Shown: positions 1-7,972 of the stretch, piece after piece | Numbering within the stretch: position 1 is the first letter of the stretch | How the letters are laid out: every line of letters begins with the position of its first letter | Virus record (IMG/VR): IMGVR_UViG_3300032213_000467 | Coordinates: 1-46,442 of that record | DNA: 46,442 bases | Reading direction: 5' to 3' (one strand) | Source of the DNA: a virus | Program-made: the position numbers and the translations under genes | The notes under the pieces: generated by a model | Database searches by the model: none | What the model saw: only the letters and a program-made list of their open reading frames with translations | What the model was told of the DNA's origin: nothing

Positions 1-6
1 ACCCAA

Positions 7-118
7 TTGGTGTACCATTTTTCTCGGGTACCCAAGTTCGGTAGGGTAGATTGCCCGATGCTGTCTGTCCTCTCTCATAGACTGGCATTGTGTTGGCTCC
101 CCTACCGAACACCTTTTT
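7..118 (+). terminator. Tandem hairpins ending in a T-tract (terminator or small structured RNA)
   Basis: Two adjacent inverted repeats are visible. The first pairs 7-16 with 27-35 (nine pairs, one bulge). The second is a perfect 11-bp repeat, GTTCGGTAGGG at 36-46 against its complement at 100-110, enclosing an inner hairpin (58-66 against 79-88). The outer stem is followed at once by ACCTTTTTATTT, as in an intrinsic terminator. The roughly 75-nt folded unit could also be a small RNA. No tRNA D- or T-arm consensus is present. I see no gene in 1-278. Confidence 0.5.
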
Positions 119-190
119 ATTTACTACCCCACTTAATTTGTAATCACAGAATAATCTGCTACCTTTGATTCAGGTCGCAAACTACCTACA

Positions 191-274
191 CCTCAAAAGC
201 GAGGTCAGTCCGATACTGACGACAGGGATTCGTTACATCCAGTAACGCCGAATCGTTCGCTCCGAACCATGGAG
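191..274 (+). other. Chain of small hairpins in the leader of the first gene
   Basis: Consecutive short inverted repeats lie at 191-194/201-204, 204-209/215-220 (GTCAGT/ACTGAC), 231-236/242-247 (CGTTAC/GTAACG) and 249-252/256-259. CTCC at 260-263 can pair with GGAG at 271-274, the ribosome binding site of the gene at 279. TTCG at 256-259 can instead pair with CGAA at 263-266, so two mutually exclusive folds exist next to the start. Role unknown: translational control, an origin or a packaging element are all possible. Confidence 0.4.
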
Positions 275-278
275 GAAT

Positions 279-749
279 ATGCGTACTTATGGAAAACTTT
301 CGCTAAAACCGATTCACATAGCGCTAATCAGCGCATTACTGATTACAACCAATCCGCTTCAGATGCCAAGAGACCCTTCGGCAAATGCAGTTGAGATAGT
401 TGAACCAGTAAAACCACCTAAGCCAGTTCTGGTTGAAAGAACACCAGATGCGGCGAAGGCATACGCCAAAACCCAGTTGGCTTTATTTGGCTGGGATACA
501 CCTAAGCAATGGGCTTGTCTCGTTGATTTGTGGACTGGCGAATCAAATTGGAGACCAAATGCGTATAACAAGCAACCTGTTTATCAAAATGGCGAGCGAC
601 TTCACGCAGGGGGAATTCCTCAGATTCTAGGACTCGACCCAGATACTACGGTTGAGCGCCAGATTGAAAGAGGATTTCTTTATATCCAATCTCGCTACGA
701 CACGCCATGCAATGCAAATTCCTTCTGGCACCAAAATCTTTGGTACTAG
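279..749 (+). CDS. Secreted lytic transglycosylase-like protein
   Basis: This 156-aa protein begins with a short basic stretch and a hydrophobic segment (about residues 12-24), consistent with a signal peptide or membrane anchor. The C-terminal half matches the small transglycosylase/lysozyme-like domain common in actinobacterial cell-wall enzymes: a W-x-GESNW motif with the presumed catalytic Glu, then AGGIPQ and a terminal RGFLYIQSRY segment. It would cleave peptidoglycan glycan strands. The ATG follows a GGAGG ribosome site at 271-275. It stands alone rather than in the lysis cassette near 39.6 kb, so it may act at infection or as an accessory lysin. Confidence 0.75.
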   Translation: MRTYGKLSLKPIHIALISALLITTNPLQMPRDPSANAVEIVEPVKPPKPVLVERTPDAAKAYAKTQLALFGWDTPKQWACLVDLWTGESNWRPNAYNKQPVYQNGERLHAGGIPQILGLDPDTTVERQIERGFLYIQSRYDTPCNANSFWHQNLWY

Positions 750-758
750 AGTGGGCGC

Positions 759-1049
759 ATGGATGAAGAACAGAAAAAACCTTCCGCGATAGATAACGCT
801 CTTGCTGATATAGCCAGAGTTGCTTTCCTTGACCCAGCCATTTGTACTGGCTGGGTCTTGGTAGCGGAATGGACAGATGGAACCGCTAACGGTTTTTGGA
901 CAACTACTTTGGCAGATGACCAGCAACCTGATTGGCGACAAAAAGGATTACTGCATCACGCGATAGATACATGGGGAGAGGACAACCTTTTTGACGATGA
1001 CGATGACGGAGAAGGAGAGACTGGAACTTCTCCAGAAACTCCTAGTTGA
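759..1049 (+). CDS. Hypothetical acidic phage protein
   Basis: The 96-aa product has a tryptophan-rich middle (TGWVLVAEWTDG, GFWTTTLAD, GEDNLF) and a strongly acidic, low-complexity end with five consecutive Asp residues. It starts nine bases after the stop of the transglycosylase gene and overlaps the next small reading frame at its 3' end. I do not recognise a domain. The hydrophobic-aromatic core before the acidic tail suggests a small folded domain. Confidence that it is coding rests on position, packing and composition. Confidence 0.6.
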   Translation: MDEEQKKPSAIDNALADIARVAFLDPAICTGWVLVAEWTDGTANGFWTTTLADDQQPDWRQKGLLHHAIDTWGEDNLFDDDDDGEGETGTSPETPS

Positions 1050-1110
1050 AAGATATGGCGAATTAGCGACACGCCAAGAGAGTCAAATCACAAACAATTC
1101 GAATAACTAA
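1003..1110 (+). CDS. Small helical protein (35 aa)
   Basis: A 35-codon frame starts with ATG inside the 3' end of the previous gene and stops with TAA. The product begins MTEKERLELLQKLLVERYGE, a strongly amphipathic helix typical of real small phage proteins rather than a shadow frame. It fills the otherwise empty gap between 1049 and 1127. No clear ribosome site is visible, so translation would probably be coupled to the upstream gene. Function unknown. Confidence 0.45.
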   Translation: MTEKERLELLQKLLVERYGELATRQESQITNNSNN

Positions 1111-1113
1111 CTC

Positions 1114-1126
1114 TAGTATTTACACC
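1114..1126 (+). promoter_or_regulatory. Candidate leaderless -10 promoter for the first WhiB gene
   Basis: TAGTAT (1114-1119) fits the TANNNT actinobacterial -10 pattern and is followed by seven bases and then the ATG of the WhiB-like gene. No ribosome site precedes that ATG. Transcription would therefore begin at or next to the start codon. No convincing -35 is seen. Confidence 0.4.
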
Positions 1127-1447
1127 ATGAGTTTATTAGAGTTTATTGATAACGCGCCTTGTCGCAATTCAGACCCGTGGCTCTTTGACCAATATCAATT
1201 AGACCTTGCCCAGCCTGGGTTGCAGTATTGCCGAAACTGTAAATTCTGGAATGAGTGTGACTCTTTAGTAAAGCCAGAGAGTTCTAATTACGATGGAATT
1301 GCTGGTGGCAAGGTATGGCGTAATGGCAATTTATTGGCTAGGTTATCTCCTAATTCCCCATATCCGCTGATTGTCAATGAGGAGAGAGAAGTATTTATTA
1401 GTGTTGAAACCGTGGCAGTTCGAGGGAGCGATTTGCTCGCAGATTGA
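1127..1447 (+). CDS. WhiB-family transcriptional regulator (first of two)
   Basis: This 106-aa protein has the four-cysteine WhiB arrangement: C12, then C35-x2-C38-x5-C44, which in the family ligates a [4Fe-4S] cluster and senses redox or NO while contacting the principal sigma factor. The usual G-[VI]-W-G-G turn is present as GIAGG (about 57-61), with Trp replaced by Ala. A basic patch (KVWRNG) follows. The 3' end overlaps the next WhiB gene in another frame, so the last 20 or so residues may be poorly constrained. WhiB genes occur only in Actinobacteria and their phages, which makes this a strong host marker. The start appears leaderless. Confidence 0.8.
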   Translation: MSLLEFIDNAPCRNSDPWLFDQYQLDLAQPGLQYCRNCKFWNECDSLVKPESSNYDGIAGGKVWRNGNLLARLSPNSPYPLIVNEEREVFISVETVAVRGSDLLAD

Positions 1448-1667
1448 TACAGAGTTTTATTTTCCAGACAAGAACAAAATCACGGAGGAGAATAAAAAAG
1501 TAAAGGCAATGTGTAGCAGGTGTCCTTGGAAACAAGAATGTCTGACCTACGCGTTACATTACACAGTAGTCGGAATCTGGGGAGGAACCTCTGCCAGAGA
1601 AAGACAAAGCATGAGAACAAAACTAAATATCATCCCGATACCTATAACCGAAGGAAAAATCAAATGA
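1401..1667 (+). CDS. WhiB-family transcriptional regulator (second of two)
   Basis: From a GTG start at 1401 this is 88 aa, with C12, C38-x2-C41-x5-C47 and a canonical GIWGG turn followed by a basic RERQSMR segment, all WhiB hallmarks. The frame is open further upstream (ATG 1377, TTG 1371), so the start is uncertain. GTG is preferred because a purine-rich GAGAGAAG lies just upstream and the Cys spacing then matches the family. It overlaps the first WhiB gene, and its own stop overlaps the SSB start as ATGA. The two WhiB proteins differ considerably, so they are not a recent duplication. Probable role: redirecting host transcription. Confidence 0.8.
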   Translation: MLKPWQFEGAICSQIDTEFYFPDKNKITEENKKVKAMCSRCPWKQECLTYALHYTVVGIWGGTSARERQSMRTKLNIIPIPITEGKIK

Positions 1668-2095
1668 CTCAATTAACTATAACGGGAAATGTAGTAGCCG
1701 ACCCAGAGTTGCGTGTTATCCCTAGTGGAAAAGCAATTGCAACCTTTACAGTCGTATCATCAAAATCAGTTAAGCAAGCCGATGGCTCATGGGAAAACAC
1801 CGATACAACATTTTGGGATATTAAATGTTGGGGTAAGACCGCAGAGAATGTAGCCGATTCAGTTCAAAAGGGAATGTCCGTGATTGTGGTCGGAACCGCA
1901 GTTCAAGAGAATTGGGATGACAAGGCAACAGGGGCTAAGCGCTCAAAGATTGCCGTCACCGCATGGAATGTTGGAATTGACCTTAAGCGCCATGTAACCA
2001 CCGCAAGCGTTGTCCAGCGCACAGATGCCTCATTTAATCCATCCACGCCTGACCCTTGGAGCGCTCCATTCGGTTCGGATGTTGCGCCTTTTTAA
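1664..2095 (+). CDS. ssb: Single-stranded DNA-binding protein
   Basis: The 143-aa protein opens MTQLTITGNVVADPELR and continues with ATFTVVSSK, TTFWDIKCWGKTAENVADS and GMSVIVVGT, the standard OB-fold of bacterial and phage SSBs. The C-terminal tail ends in Asp-Val-Ala-Pro-Phe, the acidic Phe-ending tip that binds SSB partner proteins. The frame is open upstream to 1520, but ATG 1664 is chosen because it overlaps the WhiB stop (ATGA) and matches the family's N-terminus. It coats single-stranded DNA during replication and recombination, yet it sits apart from the replication genes near 40.7-44 kb. Confidence 0.92.
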   Translation: MTQLTITGNVVADPELRVIPSGKAIATFTVVSSKSVKQADGSWENTDTTFWDIKCWGKTAENVADSVQKGMSVIVVGTAVQENWDDKATGAKRSKIAVTAWNVGIDLKRHVTTASVVQRTDASFNPSTPDPWSAPFGSDVAPF

Positions 2096-2101
2096 CCATC
2101 G

Positions 2102-2142
2102 TATAGTATGATAGGGGTTAATAATTTCCTTATGAAAGGGGA
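2102..2142 (+). promoter_or_regulatory. Possible promoter and strong ribosome site
   Basis: TATAGTATGAT (2102-2112) offers overlapping -10 hexamers. GAAAGGGG at 2135-2142 is a good ribosome site for the GTG start at 2148. A -35 is not convincing (TTGCGC at 2082-2087 is poorly spaced). Confidence 0.3.
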
Positions 2143-2147
2143 AAATC

Positions 2148-2447
2148 GTGGCTTGGACTGATTACTTCGTTAGCACTATTGCTGGCGCTAAAGTCGTTGT
2201 ATCCAAATCTGGTAGACCGTTCGTATCGCACAAGATTGATGTGGGCGATTATGTAGAAATCGAATTGACCGAGACATCCCATGAGTTGCCTTTTAAGATT
2301 TCATTTCGGTCATTCAATTCACTTGGCGAGCAGACAGAACATCGTATGTACGCTCAAGCGGGTACAAAAGACATGGCTCGCGCCTTTGCAAAAGAAATCA
2401 CTACCATGCGTATGAACTGCAAGGAATTTGTCTTAGACGGAGAATAA
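2148..2447 (+). CDS. Hypothetical protein
   Basis: This 99-aa frame starts with GTG five bases after a GAAAGGGG ribosome site. The product contains a probable beta-rich core (AGAKVVVSKSGRPFVSHK, DVGDYVEIEL, PFKISFRSF) followed by a helical C-terminus. I do not recognise the family. The good ribosome site, sensible composition and lack of a competing frame support coding. Confidence 0.65.
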   Translation: MAWTDYFVSTIAGAKVVVSKSGRPFVSHKIDVGDYVEIELTETSHELPFKISFRSFNSLGEQTEHRMYAQAGTKDMARAFAKEITTMRMNCKEFVLDGE

Positions 2448-2464
2448 GTACAAAATTCACTTAA

Positions 2465-2479
2465 TGCTAAAATCATTGG
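2465..2479 (+). promoter_or_regulatory. Candidate extended -10 promoter for a leaderless GTG gene
   Basis: TGC followed by TAAAAT (2468-2473) forms an extended -10. Six bases later the GTG start of a 52-aa protein occurs with no ribosome site, matching leaderless architecture. Confidence 0.4.
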
Positions 2480-2638
2480 GTGGAAGATGACTACTCTGGC
2501 TTAAACCGCCATGGTGTCATGTCCGTTCTCGGTGCTTTCGCTGTGCAGACACATGAATTATTCTTGGAGTTGCAGGGCGCAGGGTTTAACGAAGAACAGG
2601 CAATCAAAATTCTTGTCGGACTAGCATCTAAAGAGTAG
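2480..2638 (+). CDS. Small protein upstream of the portal gene (52 aa)
   Basis: A GTG-initiated frame encodes a 52-aa protein with a short N-terminal stretch, a helix containing VQTHELFLELQGAGF and a second helix (NEEQAIKILVGLAS). Composition and helical periodicity are those of a genuine small protein. It ends nine bases before the portal start and fills the only gap there. It could be a small head or packaging accessory; no function is assigned. The start lacks a ribosome site and appears leaderless. Confidence 0.6.
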   Translation: MEDDYSGLNRHGVMSVLGAFAVQTHELFLELQGAGFNEEQAIKILVGLASKE

Positions 2639-2647
2639 AGGGAAGCA

Positions 2648-4069
2648 ATGGCAGAAAAGCCAGATTTACAGGAACTCGGCTCTACTGGGCTACGCCGTTC
2701 AGGTGGAACGGTTTACGAAGAATTCTTAGTCAATCTTCGTGGGCTTCGTGGCGCTCGCGTTTATCGTGAAATGGCTGACAATGACCCAACAATCGGGTCA
2801 ATGCTTTATGCGATTGAAAAGGTTATTACTCGTCTTGAGTGGCGCGTAGACCCATATTCAGATAATTCTGAAGATGGCGATGTGAAGCCTGAAGATGAAG
2901 AAGTCGCGGCGTTTATTGATTCTTGCTTGCACGATATGTCAGATTCATGGGACCAAACACTTTCACAAATTCTTTCAATGCTCGTTTATGGATACTCCTA
3001 TAACGAAATTGTTTACAAAGTCCGTACAGGTCCAGAGGCAAAAGACCCATCTAAGCGTTCTAAGCACACAGATAATAAAATCGGATGGCGCAAGTTGCCT
3101 ATCCGCTCTCAAGAAACTTTGTTCCGCTGGCAGATTGACGAGCGCGGTGGAATTCAAGCGATGGAGCAGACCGACCCATCATCGGGTGGCACTCACATCA
3201 TCCCTATAGAAAAGGCTTTGTTATTCCGTACAACCACGGCTAAAAATAACCCAGAAGGTCGCTCAATCCTTCGTAACGCATATCGCCCTTGGTTCTTCAA
3301 GCGCCGTATTGAAGAAATCGAAGCAGTCGGTATCGAGCGCGACCTTGCAGGTTTGCCAGTTGCCTATGTACCTCCTGAGTACCTATCAAGTGCGGCTACA
3401 GCCGAGCAAGCAAATGTTTTAGCAACAGTTCAAAACATTGTTACATCTATCAAGCGCAATGAGCAAGAGGGTGTTGTATTCCCAACGCTTTACGATGATG
3501 CAGGACATAAGCAGTTCGACCTAGTTCTCTTATCTTCAGGCGGTTCTCGTCAGTTCGATACAGACAAGATTGTTCAGCGCTATGACCAGCGTATGTCTAT
3601 GTCAATCCTTTCAGACTTTATTCTTCTTGGCTCTGACCGTGTAGGTTCTTATGCTCTTGGCTCAACCAAGATGGATTTGTGGTCAATGGCAGTTGATTCA
3701 ATCGCTAAAAATATTGCCGAAGTATTTAATCAATATGCGATTCCACGCCTTCTAAAACTTAATGGAATGGATGCTTCACGCGCTCCATTCTTGACCTACG
3801 GAGAAGTAAGCCATGTTGATTTGACTGAGATTTCAGACTTCGTAACCAAGTTAGCAACCGCTGGTGTACTTATGCCAGACCCTAAGTTGGAAGATTATCT
3901 CCGTGATTTGGCTGGATTACCACCTGCTGAGCATGATGGCAATGAAGCCTACGGCGCTCCTGCAATGCCAGAAGGAACAGCACCAGAAGAATTTGATGCA
4001 CCGCCATCTTTGGAAGAAGGACTGGACATTCCAGAAGGACAGGAACCGCTAGACGGCGATTTGGAGTAG
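2648..4069 (+). CDS. Phage portal protein
   Basis: The 473-aa protein has portal features: an N-terminal region with ADNDPTIGSMLYAIEKVI, a central block (YGYSYNEIVYK, GWRKLPIRSQETLFRW, ALLFRTTT) and a late segment around LLSSGGSRQFDTDKIVQRYD. These resemble the DUF935/PBSX-type portal family. Portals form a dodecameric ring at the capsid vertex through which DNA enters and leaves. The C-terminal 50 residues are acidic and Pro/Glu-rich. It directly precedes a MuF gene, the classical order, but the terminase usually found upstream is not in this window. Confidence 0.85.
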   Translation: MAEKPDLQELGSTGLRRSGGTVYEEFLVNLRGLRGARVYREMADNDPTIGSMLYAIEKVITRLEWRVDPYSDNSEDGDVKPEDEEVAAFIDSCLHDMSDSWDQTLSQILSMLVYGYSYNEIVYKVRTGPEAKDPSKRSKHTDNKIGWRKLPIRSQETLFRWQIDERGGIQAMEQTDPSSGGTHIIPIEKALLFRTTTAKNNPEGRSILRNAYRPWFFKRRIEEIEAVGIERDLAGLPVAYVPPEYLSSAATAEQANVLATVQNIVTSIKRNEQEGVVFPTLYDDAGHKQFDLVLLSSGGSRQFDTDKIVQRYDQRMSMSILSDFILLGSDRVGSYALGSTKMDLWSMAVDSIAKNIAEVFNQYAIPRLLKLNGMDASRAPFLTYGEVSHVDLTEISDFVTKLATAGVLMPDPKLEDYLRDLAGLPPAEHDGNEAYGAPAMPEGTAPEEFDAPPSLEEGLDIPEGQEPLDGDLE

Positions 4070-4072
4070 AGC

Positions 4073-5083
4073 ATGGCACTTAGGTTCGGCTCTGGCTCAG
4101 ATGGCTCCAGAAATCCTCTAACCGCTGAAGAAGCGGCAATGGCTCGGGTTCTGGTCAATGCAATCCGTAATGCAACGGATAAAATCAAGGTGGATGAGTT
4201 GGCTCGTATTCTTGGGCGACTTGATGCCGATACTTTAGACCGCTTGCTCCGAGCAATTTCTGTCAATGGAGATGCTCCTAAGATTGAGGCGCAGTTGCTC
4301 AACATCATTGACTTAGGTGGAAAAGAAGCAATCAAGGGGCTACGAGATATTGCCCCAGCCTTGGCTTTGCCAGCATTTCTGCCCACACAAGTTCAAATTG
4401 CTAACCCAGAAGCCATGGCTAATATGGATTTCACAAAGATTCCTAATTGGGCAAGAGTCAATCCAGAGCCAATCTCTTTTAGCCTTTCTTTCAATAAGAC
4501 AAACCCTAATTCCCTTGCCTTCGCACAGCGTAGAGCGGGGCAGTTGGTAACCAGCATTGATAACCTCACACGCGAGGCAATCCGCAAGATAATTATTGAT
4601 TCATTCAATGAGGGAATTGATGTAAGGCGAACAGCCGTTCGAATCAAAAACATTATTGGTTTGCATCCAAAGTGGGCTGATGCAGTTCGAAAGTTCGAGA
4701 ATCGTGAATTAGACCGTCTCATCAAGTCTGGCATCAAAGAGGCTACAGCAATCCAACGCGCACAGAAATCTGCTACCTCTTATGCAGACCGTCTCAAGAG
4801 CGCTCGCGCTAAGACAATTGCCCGTACAGAGATTCAGATAGCCCAAAACGAAGGGCGCATGGAAGGCTACAACCAAGCCGATGAAGCGGGATACATTGAC
4901 CCAGCGACATTGAAGATGTGGATTACAGCCCCAGATGAGCGCACCTGCGACATTTGTGCGCCTTTGAATGGAGAAGTAGTACCTTGGCTTGGAACCTTCT
5001 CTATCGGGCTGGAGAAGCCCATAGTCCACCCTAATTGCAGATGCACCTTCGTAATCTTGCCTCCAGATAGAGGCACTAAATGA
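4073..5083 (+). CDS. MuF-type head morphogenesis protein (minor capsid)
   Basis: This 336-aa protein contains the MuF head-morphogenesis domain in its C-terminal half: repeated helices with AKTIARTEIQIAQNEGRMEGY, a DERTCDICAPLNG motif and a final HPNCRCT. The CxxC and CxC pairs are typical of this zinc-associated domain. MuF proteins bind the portal inside the procapsid, and in many phages they carry C-terminal toxin or enzyme domains. Here the enzyme domains are instead encoded separately immediately downstream, whose first gene overlaps this stop as ATGA. Confidence 0.85.
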   Translation: MALRFGSGSDGSRNPLTAEEAAMARVLVNAIRNATDKIKVDELARILGRLDADTLDRLLRAISVNGDAPKIEAQLLNIIDLGGKEAIKGLRDIAPALALPAFLPTQVQIANPEAMANMDFTKIPNWARVNPEPISFSLSFNKTNPNSLAFAQRRAGQLVTSIDNLTREAIRKIIIDSFNEGIDVRRTAVRIKNIIGLHPKWADAVRKFENRELDRLIKSGIKEATAIQRAQKSATSYADRLKSARAKTIARTEIQIAQNEGRMEGYNQADEAGYIDPATLKMWITAPDERTCDICAPLNGEVVPWLGTFSIGLEKPIVHPNCRCTFVILPPDRGTK

Positions 5084-7227
5084 AAGTAATCAAATTCCAG
5101 CCTGGGCTTATCCCAGTCCTCAAACATGGCACCCACGACCAGAAAACCCACGGCAGTTGGGCAACCGATGGTAATTTTTCTTTTGAACACGGTAGAGGCT
5201 CAATTACTATGAAAGATGAAACAGGTAAAATTTTGGCTTCTGTGGATTTTGTTGATTTAGGTTCTCAAAGACTTGATATCAACTCTATAGATTCGTATGA
5301 CGAGGGAAAAGGAAACGCAACGCGAGTATTGGAAAATCTTTATTCTACTTATCCCGAACACGCTATCTTTTGGGGGAAAACAATCCTCCCAGCATCCACG
5401 CATCTAGCGCAGAAGTTTTCCGACAAGTACGGAAGAACTCAATTTATGCCTTGGGGTGAAGGAGTCATTGCGGGTTATGAGTGGGGGCAACTTTATGGGC
5501 AAGAACAATCCGTACGGAAGCACGGCACTCACGACCAAAAGACTCACGGTAACTGGGCTACAGGTGGAGAGTTAGATACTTGGAATCCATTAGACCCAAT
5601 CCCAGATAGTCCTAAAAACGCTGGAGGCATGACCGCTAAAGCATGGGAAGCATGGGAACACGGTCCAGATGGACAAAACTTTATTGCTCTATTTAGAAAA
5701 TACGCTTGTCAAGAATTAGGTCTTGAAGTTCCAAAAACACCTTTTGACCAAGGTGGCTATTTGAATTACATGATGGATAGAGGCTGGGGTAAACCAAGTC
5801 GTGATGAAGCAAAGGGGATGCTAAATGCAATTGCAAATGGCAGACCCCAACCAGCACTTTATCGAGGAATGTATGAGTCCAATGACGAGCAAGACCAAGC
5901 AAATTTAGATGCCCTACTTTCCACAAAGCCTGGGGATACTTTTGATATGCCATTGGTATCAGCAACTCGCTCCTTGGGTGTTGCAACTTGGTATGCGGCG
6001 GATATGGTCGGCGCTGGTAAAAGAAGCGTTGTTATGAAAATTCAGGAAGGCGCTAAAGGCGTAGCGCTCAAGAAAGAAAATAGTACCTATCCTCAAGACT
6101 ATGAAGTAATCACCAGCGGTAAGTTTGAAGTTGTTTCTATAAATACAGTTTCCACTCCTTATTGGAGTAGAAGCATATTTGAACCTAGAAAAACTACTGG
6201 GGATGCTCAATACCCAGACTATTATGAAATTGCTACTTTTGACAAAACAAGGTTTAGCCCAGAATATGCAAAAAAAGCCTACGAAGCAGTCACAAGTGGA
6301 AACTACAAATCTTTAGAGACTCCTACTTTCAAATTAACGCCAGATAGGTCAGGCGGCGCTCTCTCAAGTTGGACTAAACAAGAGGGCAAAGAATTTACAG
6401 TCATAGAGGTAAAAATGGTTGAGCCTCATACAGTTCAAAAGGCAAAAGACTTTGGAAATGAATTCTTCTTCCTTTTCAACAATATGCCTTTTATCCATGA
6501 TGACTTAGAGGATATGCAAAAACATCAGGAGCATGACCAATCAAGCCATGGAAACTGGGCTACAGGAACCCCACAAGGCGGTAACGGATTGGCTCATCGA
6601 GAAATCTATGAACTTCAATCTGGCACCTCAGACAGTTTAGTGCGTAAGATTTACGATGCCGAAGAACGCTTTCAGCCAAATGTACAAAGAGATATTCCTA
6701 AACCATTTCCGCCAAGCCGTACAGAGTTCCAAACTAACGCCGAATACGATAAGGCTTACAAAGCATATTCGAAAGCATTTGATGAGTGGTCTCGGGAATC
6801 AACACGCAATATAAAATCTACAACAGGTGTAAGACATCTTGACGGAACAAAGGCTGGAGTTCAAGACTATGTTAATGCTGTAACTTCTGCTGATTGGTTT
6901 ATAGAAGCATTTGGTGATGGCGGTGTAGTAGGCACTCCCAAGGTATCCCTTCGTGCCATGGGTGCCGCTGGTCAATATTCAATCGGAACAAAAGGTGGAG
7001 TTGGATATAGCGCTTTGGCTATGGATAAAGGTTATTCACAAGCAGAGCCAGTAATTCTTCACGAACTTGCCCATTACGCTACAGCGATAAGCGCAACTAG
7101 CCGTTACGAAGGTCACGGAGTAGGGTTCGCAAAAAATCATATTTATATGGCAAGCAAAGTAATCAGTCCAGAGTATGCCGCTGGTCTTGAAAAGGCTTAT
7201 AGAGAGGCGGGTGTTCCTCTTGGATAA
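5080..7227 (+). CDS. Three-module HDQ-tagged virion effector: GNAT-like, ADP-ribosyltransferase-like, HELAH metallopeptidase
   Basis: The 715-aa protein consists of three units, each opened by the shared signature (residues 16-28, 148-160, 482-494). Unit 1 (to about 140) has beta strands then a G-x-G-x-A-type turn before a helix (GKGNATRVLENLY), suggesting a divergent GNAT fold. Unit 2 has ADP-ribosyltransferase landmarks: R262 in LYRGM, SATRS (294-298) and DYE (340-342). The last replaces the usual ExE with DxE, so activity or target may differ. Unit 3 ends in HELAH (661-665) with a later H679, a zincin metallopeptidase pattern. Translation is coupled to the MuF gene. Likely virion-associated; whether it is proteolytically processed is unknown. 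Confidence 0.7.
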   Translation: MKVIKFQPGLIPVLKHGTHDQKTHGSWATDGNFSFEHGRGSITMKDETGKILASVDFVDLGSQRLDINSIDSYDEGKGNATRVLENLYSTYPEHAIFWGKTILPASTHLAQKFSDKYGRTQFMPWGEGVIAGYEWGQLYGQEQSVRKHGTHDQKTHGNWATGGELDTWNPLDPIPDSPKNAGGMTAKAWEAWEHGPDGQNFIALFRKYACQELGLEVPKTPFDQGGYLNYMMDRGWGKPSRDEAKGMLNAIANGRPQPALYRGMYESNDEQDQANLDALLSTKPGDTFDMPLVSATRSLGVATWYAADMVGAGKRSVVMKIQEGAKGVALKKENSTYPQDYEVITSGKFEVVSINTVSTPYWSRSIFEPRKTTGDAQYPDYYEIATFDKTRFSPEYAKKAYEAVTSGNYKSLETPTFKLTPDRSGGALSSWTKQEGKEFTVIEVKMVEPHTVQKAKDFGNEFFFLFNNMPFIHDDLEDMQKHQEHDQSSHGNWATGTPQGGNGLAHREIYELQSGTSDSLVRKIYDAEERFQPNVQRDIPKPFPPSRTEFQTNAEYDKAYKAYSKAFDEWSRESTRNIKSTTGVRHLDGTKAGVQDYVNAVTSADWFIEAFGDGGVVGTPKVSLRAMGAAGQYSIGTKGGVGYSALAMDKGYSQAEPVILHELAHYATAISATSRYEGHGVGFAKNHIYMASKVISPEYAAGLEKAYREAGVPLG

Positions 7228-7972
7228 AGATTTTGAATACACAATCGTTGAGCCTCCTATAGACCCAATGTTTATTCCTGCGCCCTATGAAGGCGATGTT
7301 CTTAAGCATGGCGAGCATGACCAATCTACCCATGGTAATTGGGCATCTGGAAATTATGATGATTTGGCTCAATGGTATTCCGATGAGATGAAGGTATTCG
7401 GCACTATGAAAGAGCGTGATGCTTACTTTGAGGAAATGCTTTTAAGCCAGCGCAAAGAGGGATTCACGGAAGAAAAGTATCCAGAATTTCGCAGAGCAAT
7501 TGGTGAATATGAAAGCGCTCTTGGTTATAGCCTAAATGATGCACTTAGAGACCCACAGGTAAGCGAGAGGTCTTTTAAGGACACTATTGAGTTCCTTGAT
7601 AAAGCAATAGAGACAGCCCCGCCTTTGAGAGAAGAAGTTATTGCCTATCGAGGCATCAAAGGCAACGGATTAAATTTCTTTGAAAAATTAACAGTAGGCG
7701 ATGTCTTTGAAGATAAAGGTTATGTCTCCACCACTCTTGATGCTGGAGTTGCTCAGCAATTCGGAACATCAGGTAGTATGTATCAAGGTTTAGCAATGCG
7801 CTTGAGATTACCAGCGGGTAGCAAAGGAATTTTTTCTTCTGGATATAAAGACCAAAGTGAAGAAAACTGGGATAGAAACGCTAATGAGGCTGAATTCTTA
7901 TTACCGCGTGGTAGCAAATTCAAAGTTACTGCTATCCGTGGCAAGGTCTGGGATGTAGAGTTGATTCCATGA
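7211..7972 (+). CDS. HDQ-tagged ADP-ribosyltransferase (R-S-E type)
   Basis: From GTG 7211 the product is 253 aa. The HDQ signature lies near the N-terminus (about residues 33-45), followed by a helical linker and an ADP-ribosyltransferase exoenzyme-like domain: Arg in AYRGI (about 147), the STT motif in GYVSTT (173-175) and an ExE motif (EAE, 226-228) in EAEFLLPRGSKF. These are the three signature elements of arginine-type mono-ADP-ribosyltransferases, which transfer ADP-ribose from NAD+ to proteins. GTG is chosen because GAGAGG precedes it; ATG 7175 and TTG 7220 are alternatives. It overlaps the end of the previous gene, and its own stop overlaps the next ATG. Confidence 0.8.
   Translation: MFLLDKDFEYTIVEPPIDPMFIPAPYEGDVLKHGEHDQSTHGNWASGNYDDLAQWYSDEMKVFGTMKERDAYFEEMLLSQRKEGFTEEKYPEFRRAIGEYESALGYSLNDALRDPQVSERSFKDTIEFLDKAIETAPPLREEVIAYRGIKGNGLNFFEKLTVGDVFEDKGYVSTTLDAGVAQQFGTSGSMYQGLAMRLRLPAGSKGIFSSGYKDQSEENWDRNANEAEFLLPRGSKFKVTAIRGKVWDVELIP

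Noticed and set aside
36-113. tRNA-like 75-nt unit ending in ACC
   Set aside because: The outer stem is 11 bp, not 7, and no D-loop, anticodon loop or T-loop consensus is present.
3949-4386. Reverse-strand frame across portal/MuF junction
   Set aside because: It opposes two well-supported forward genes and has no recognisable domain.
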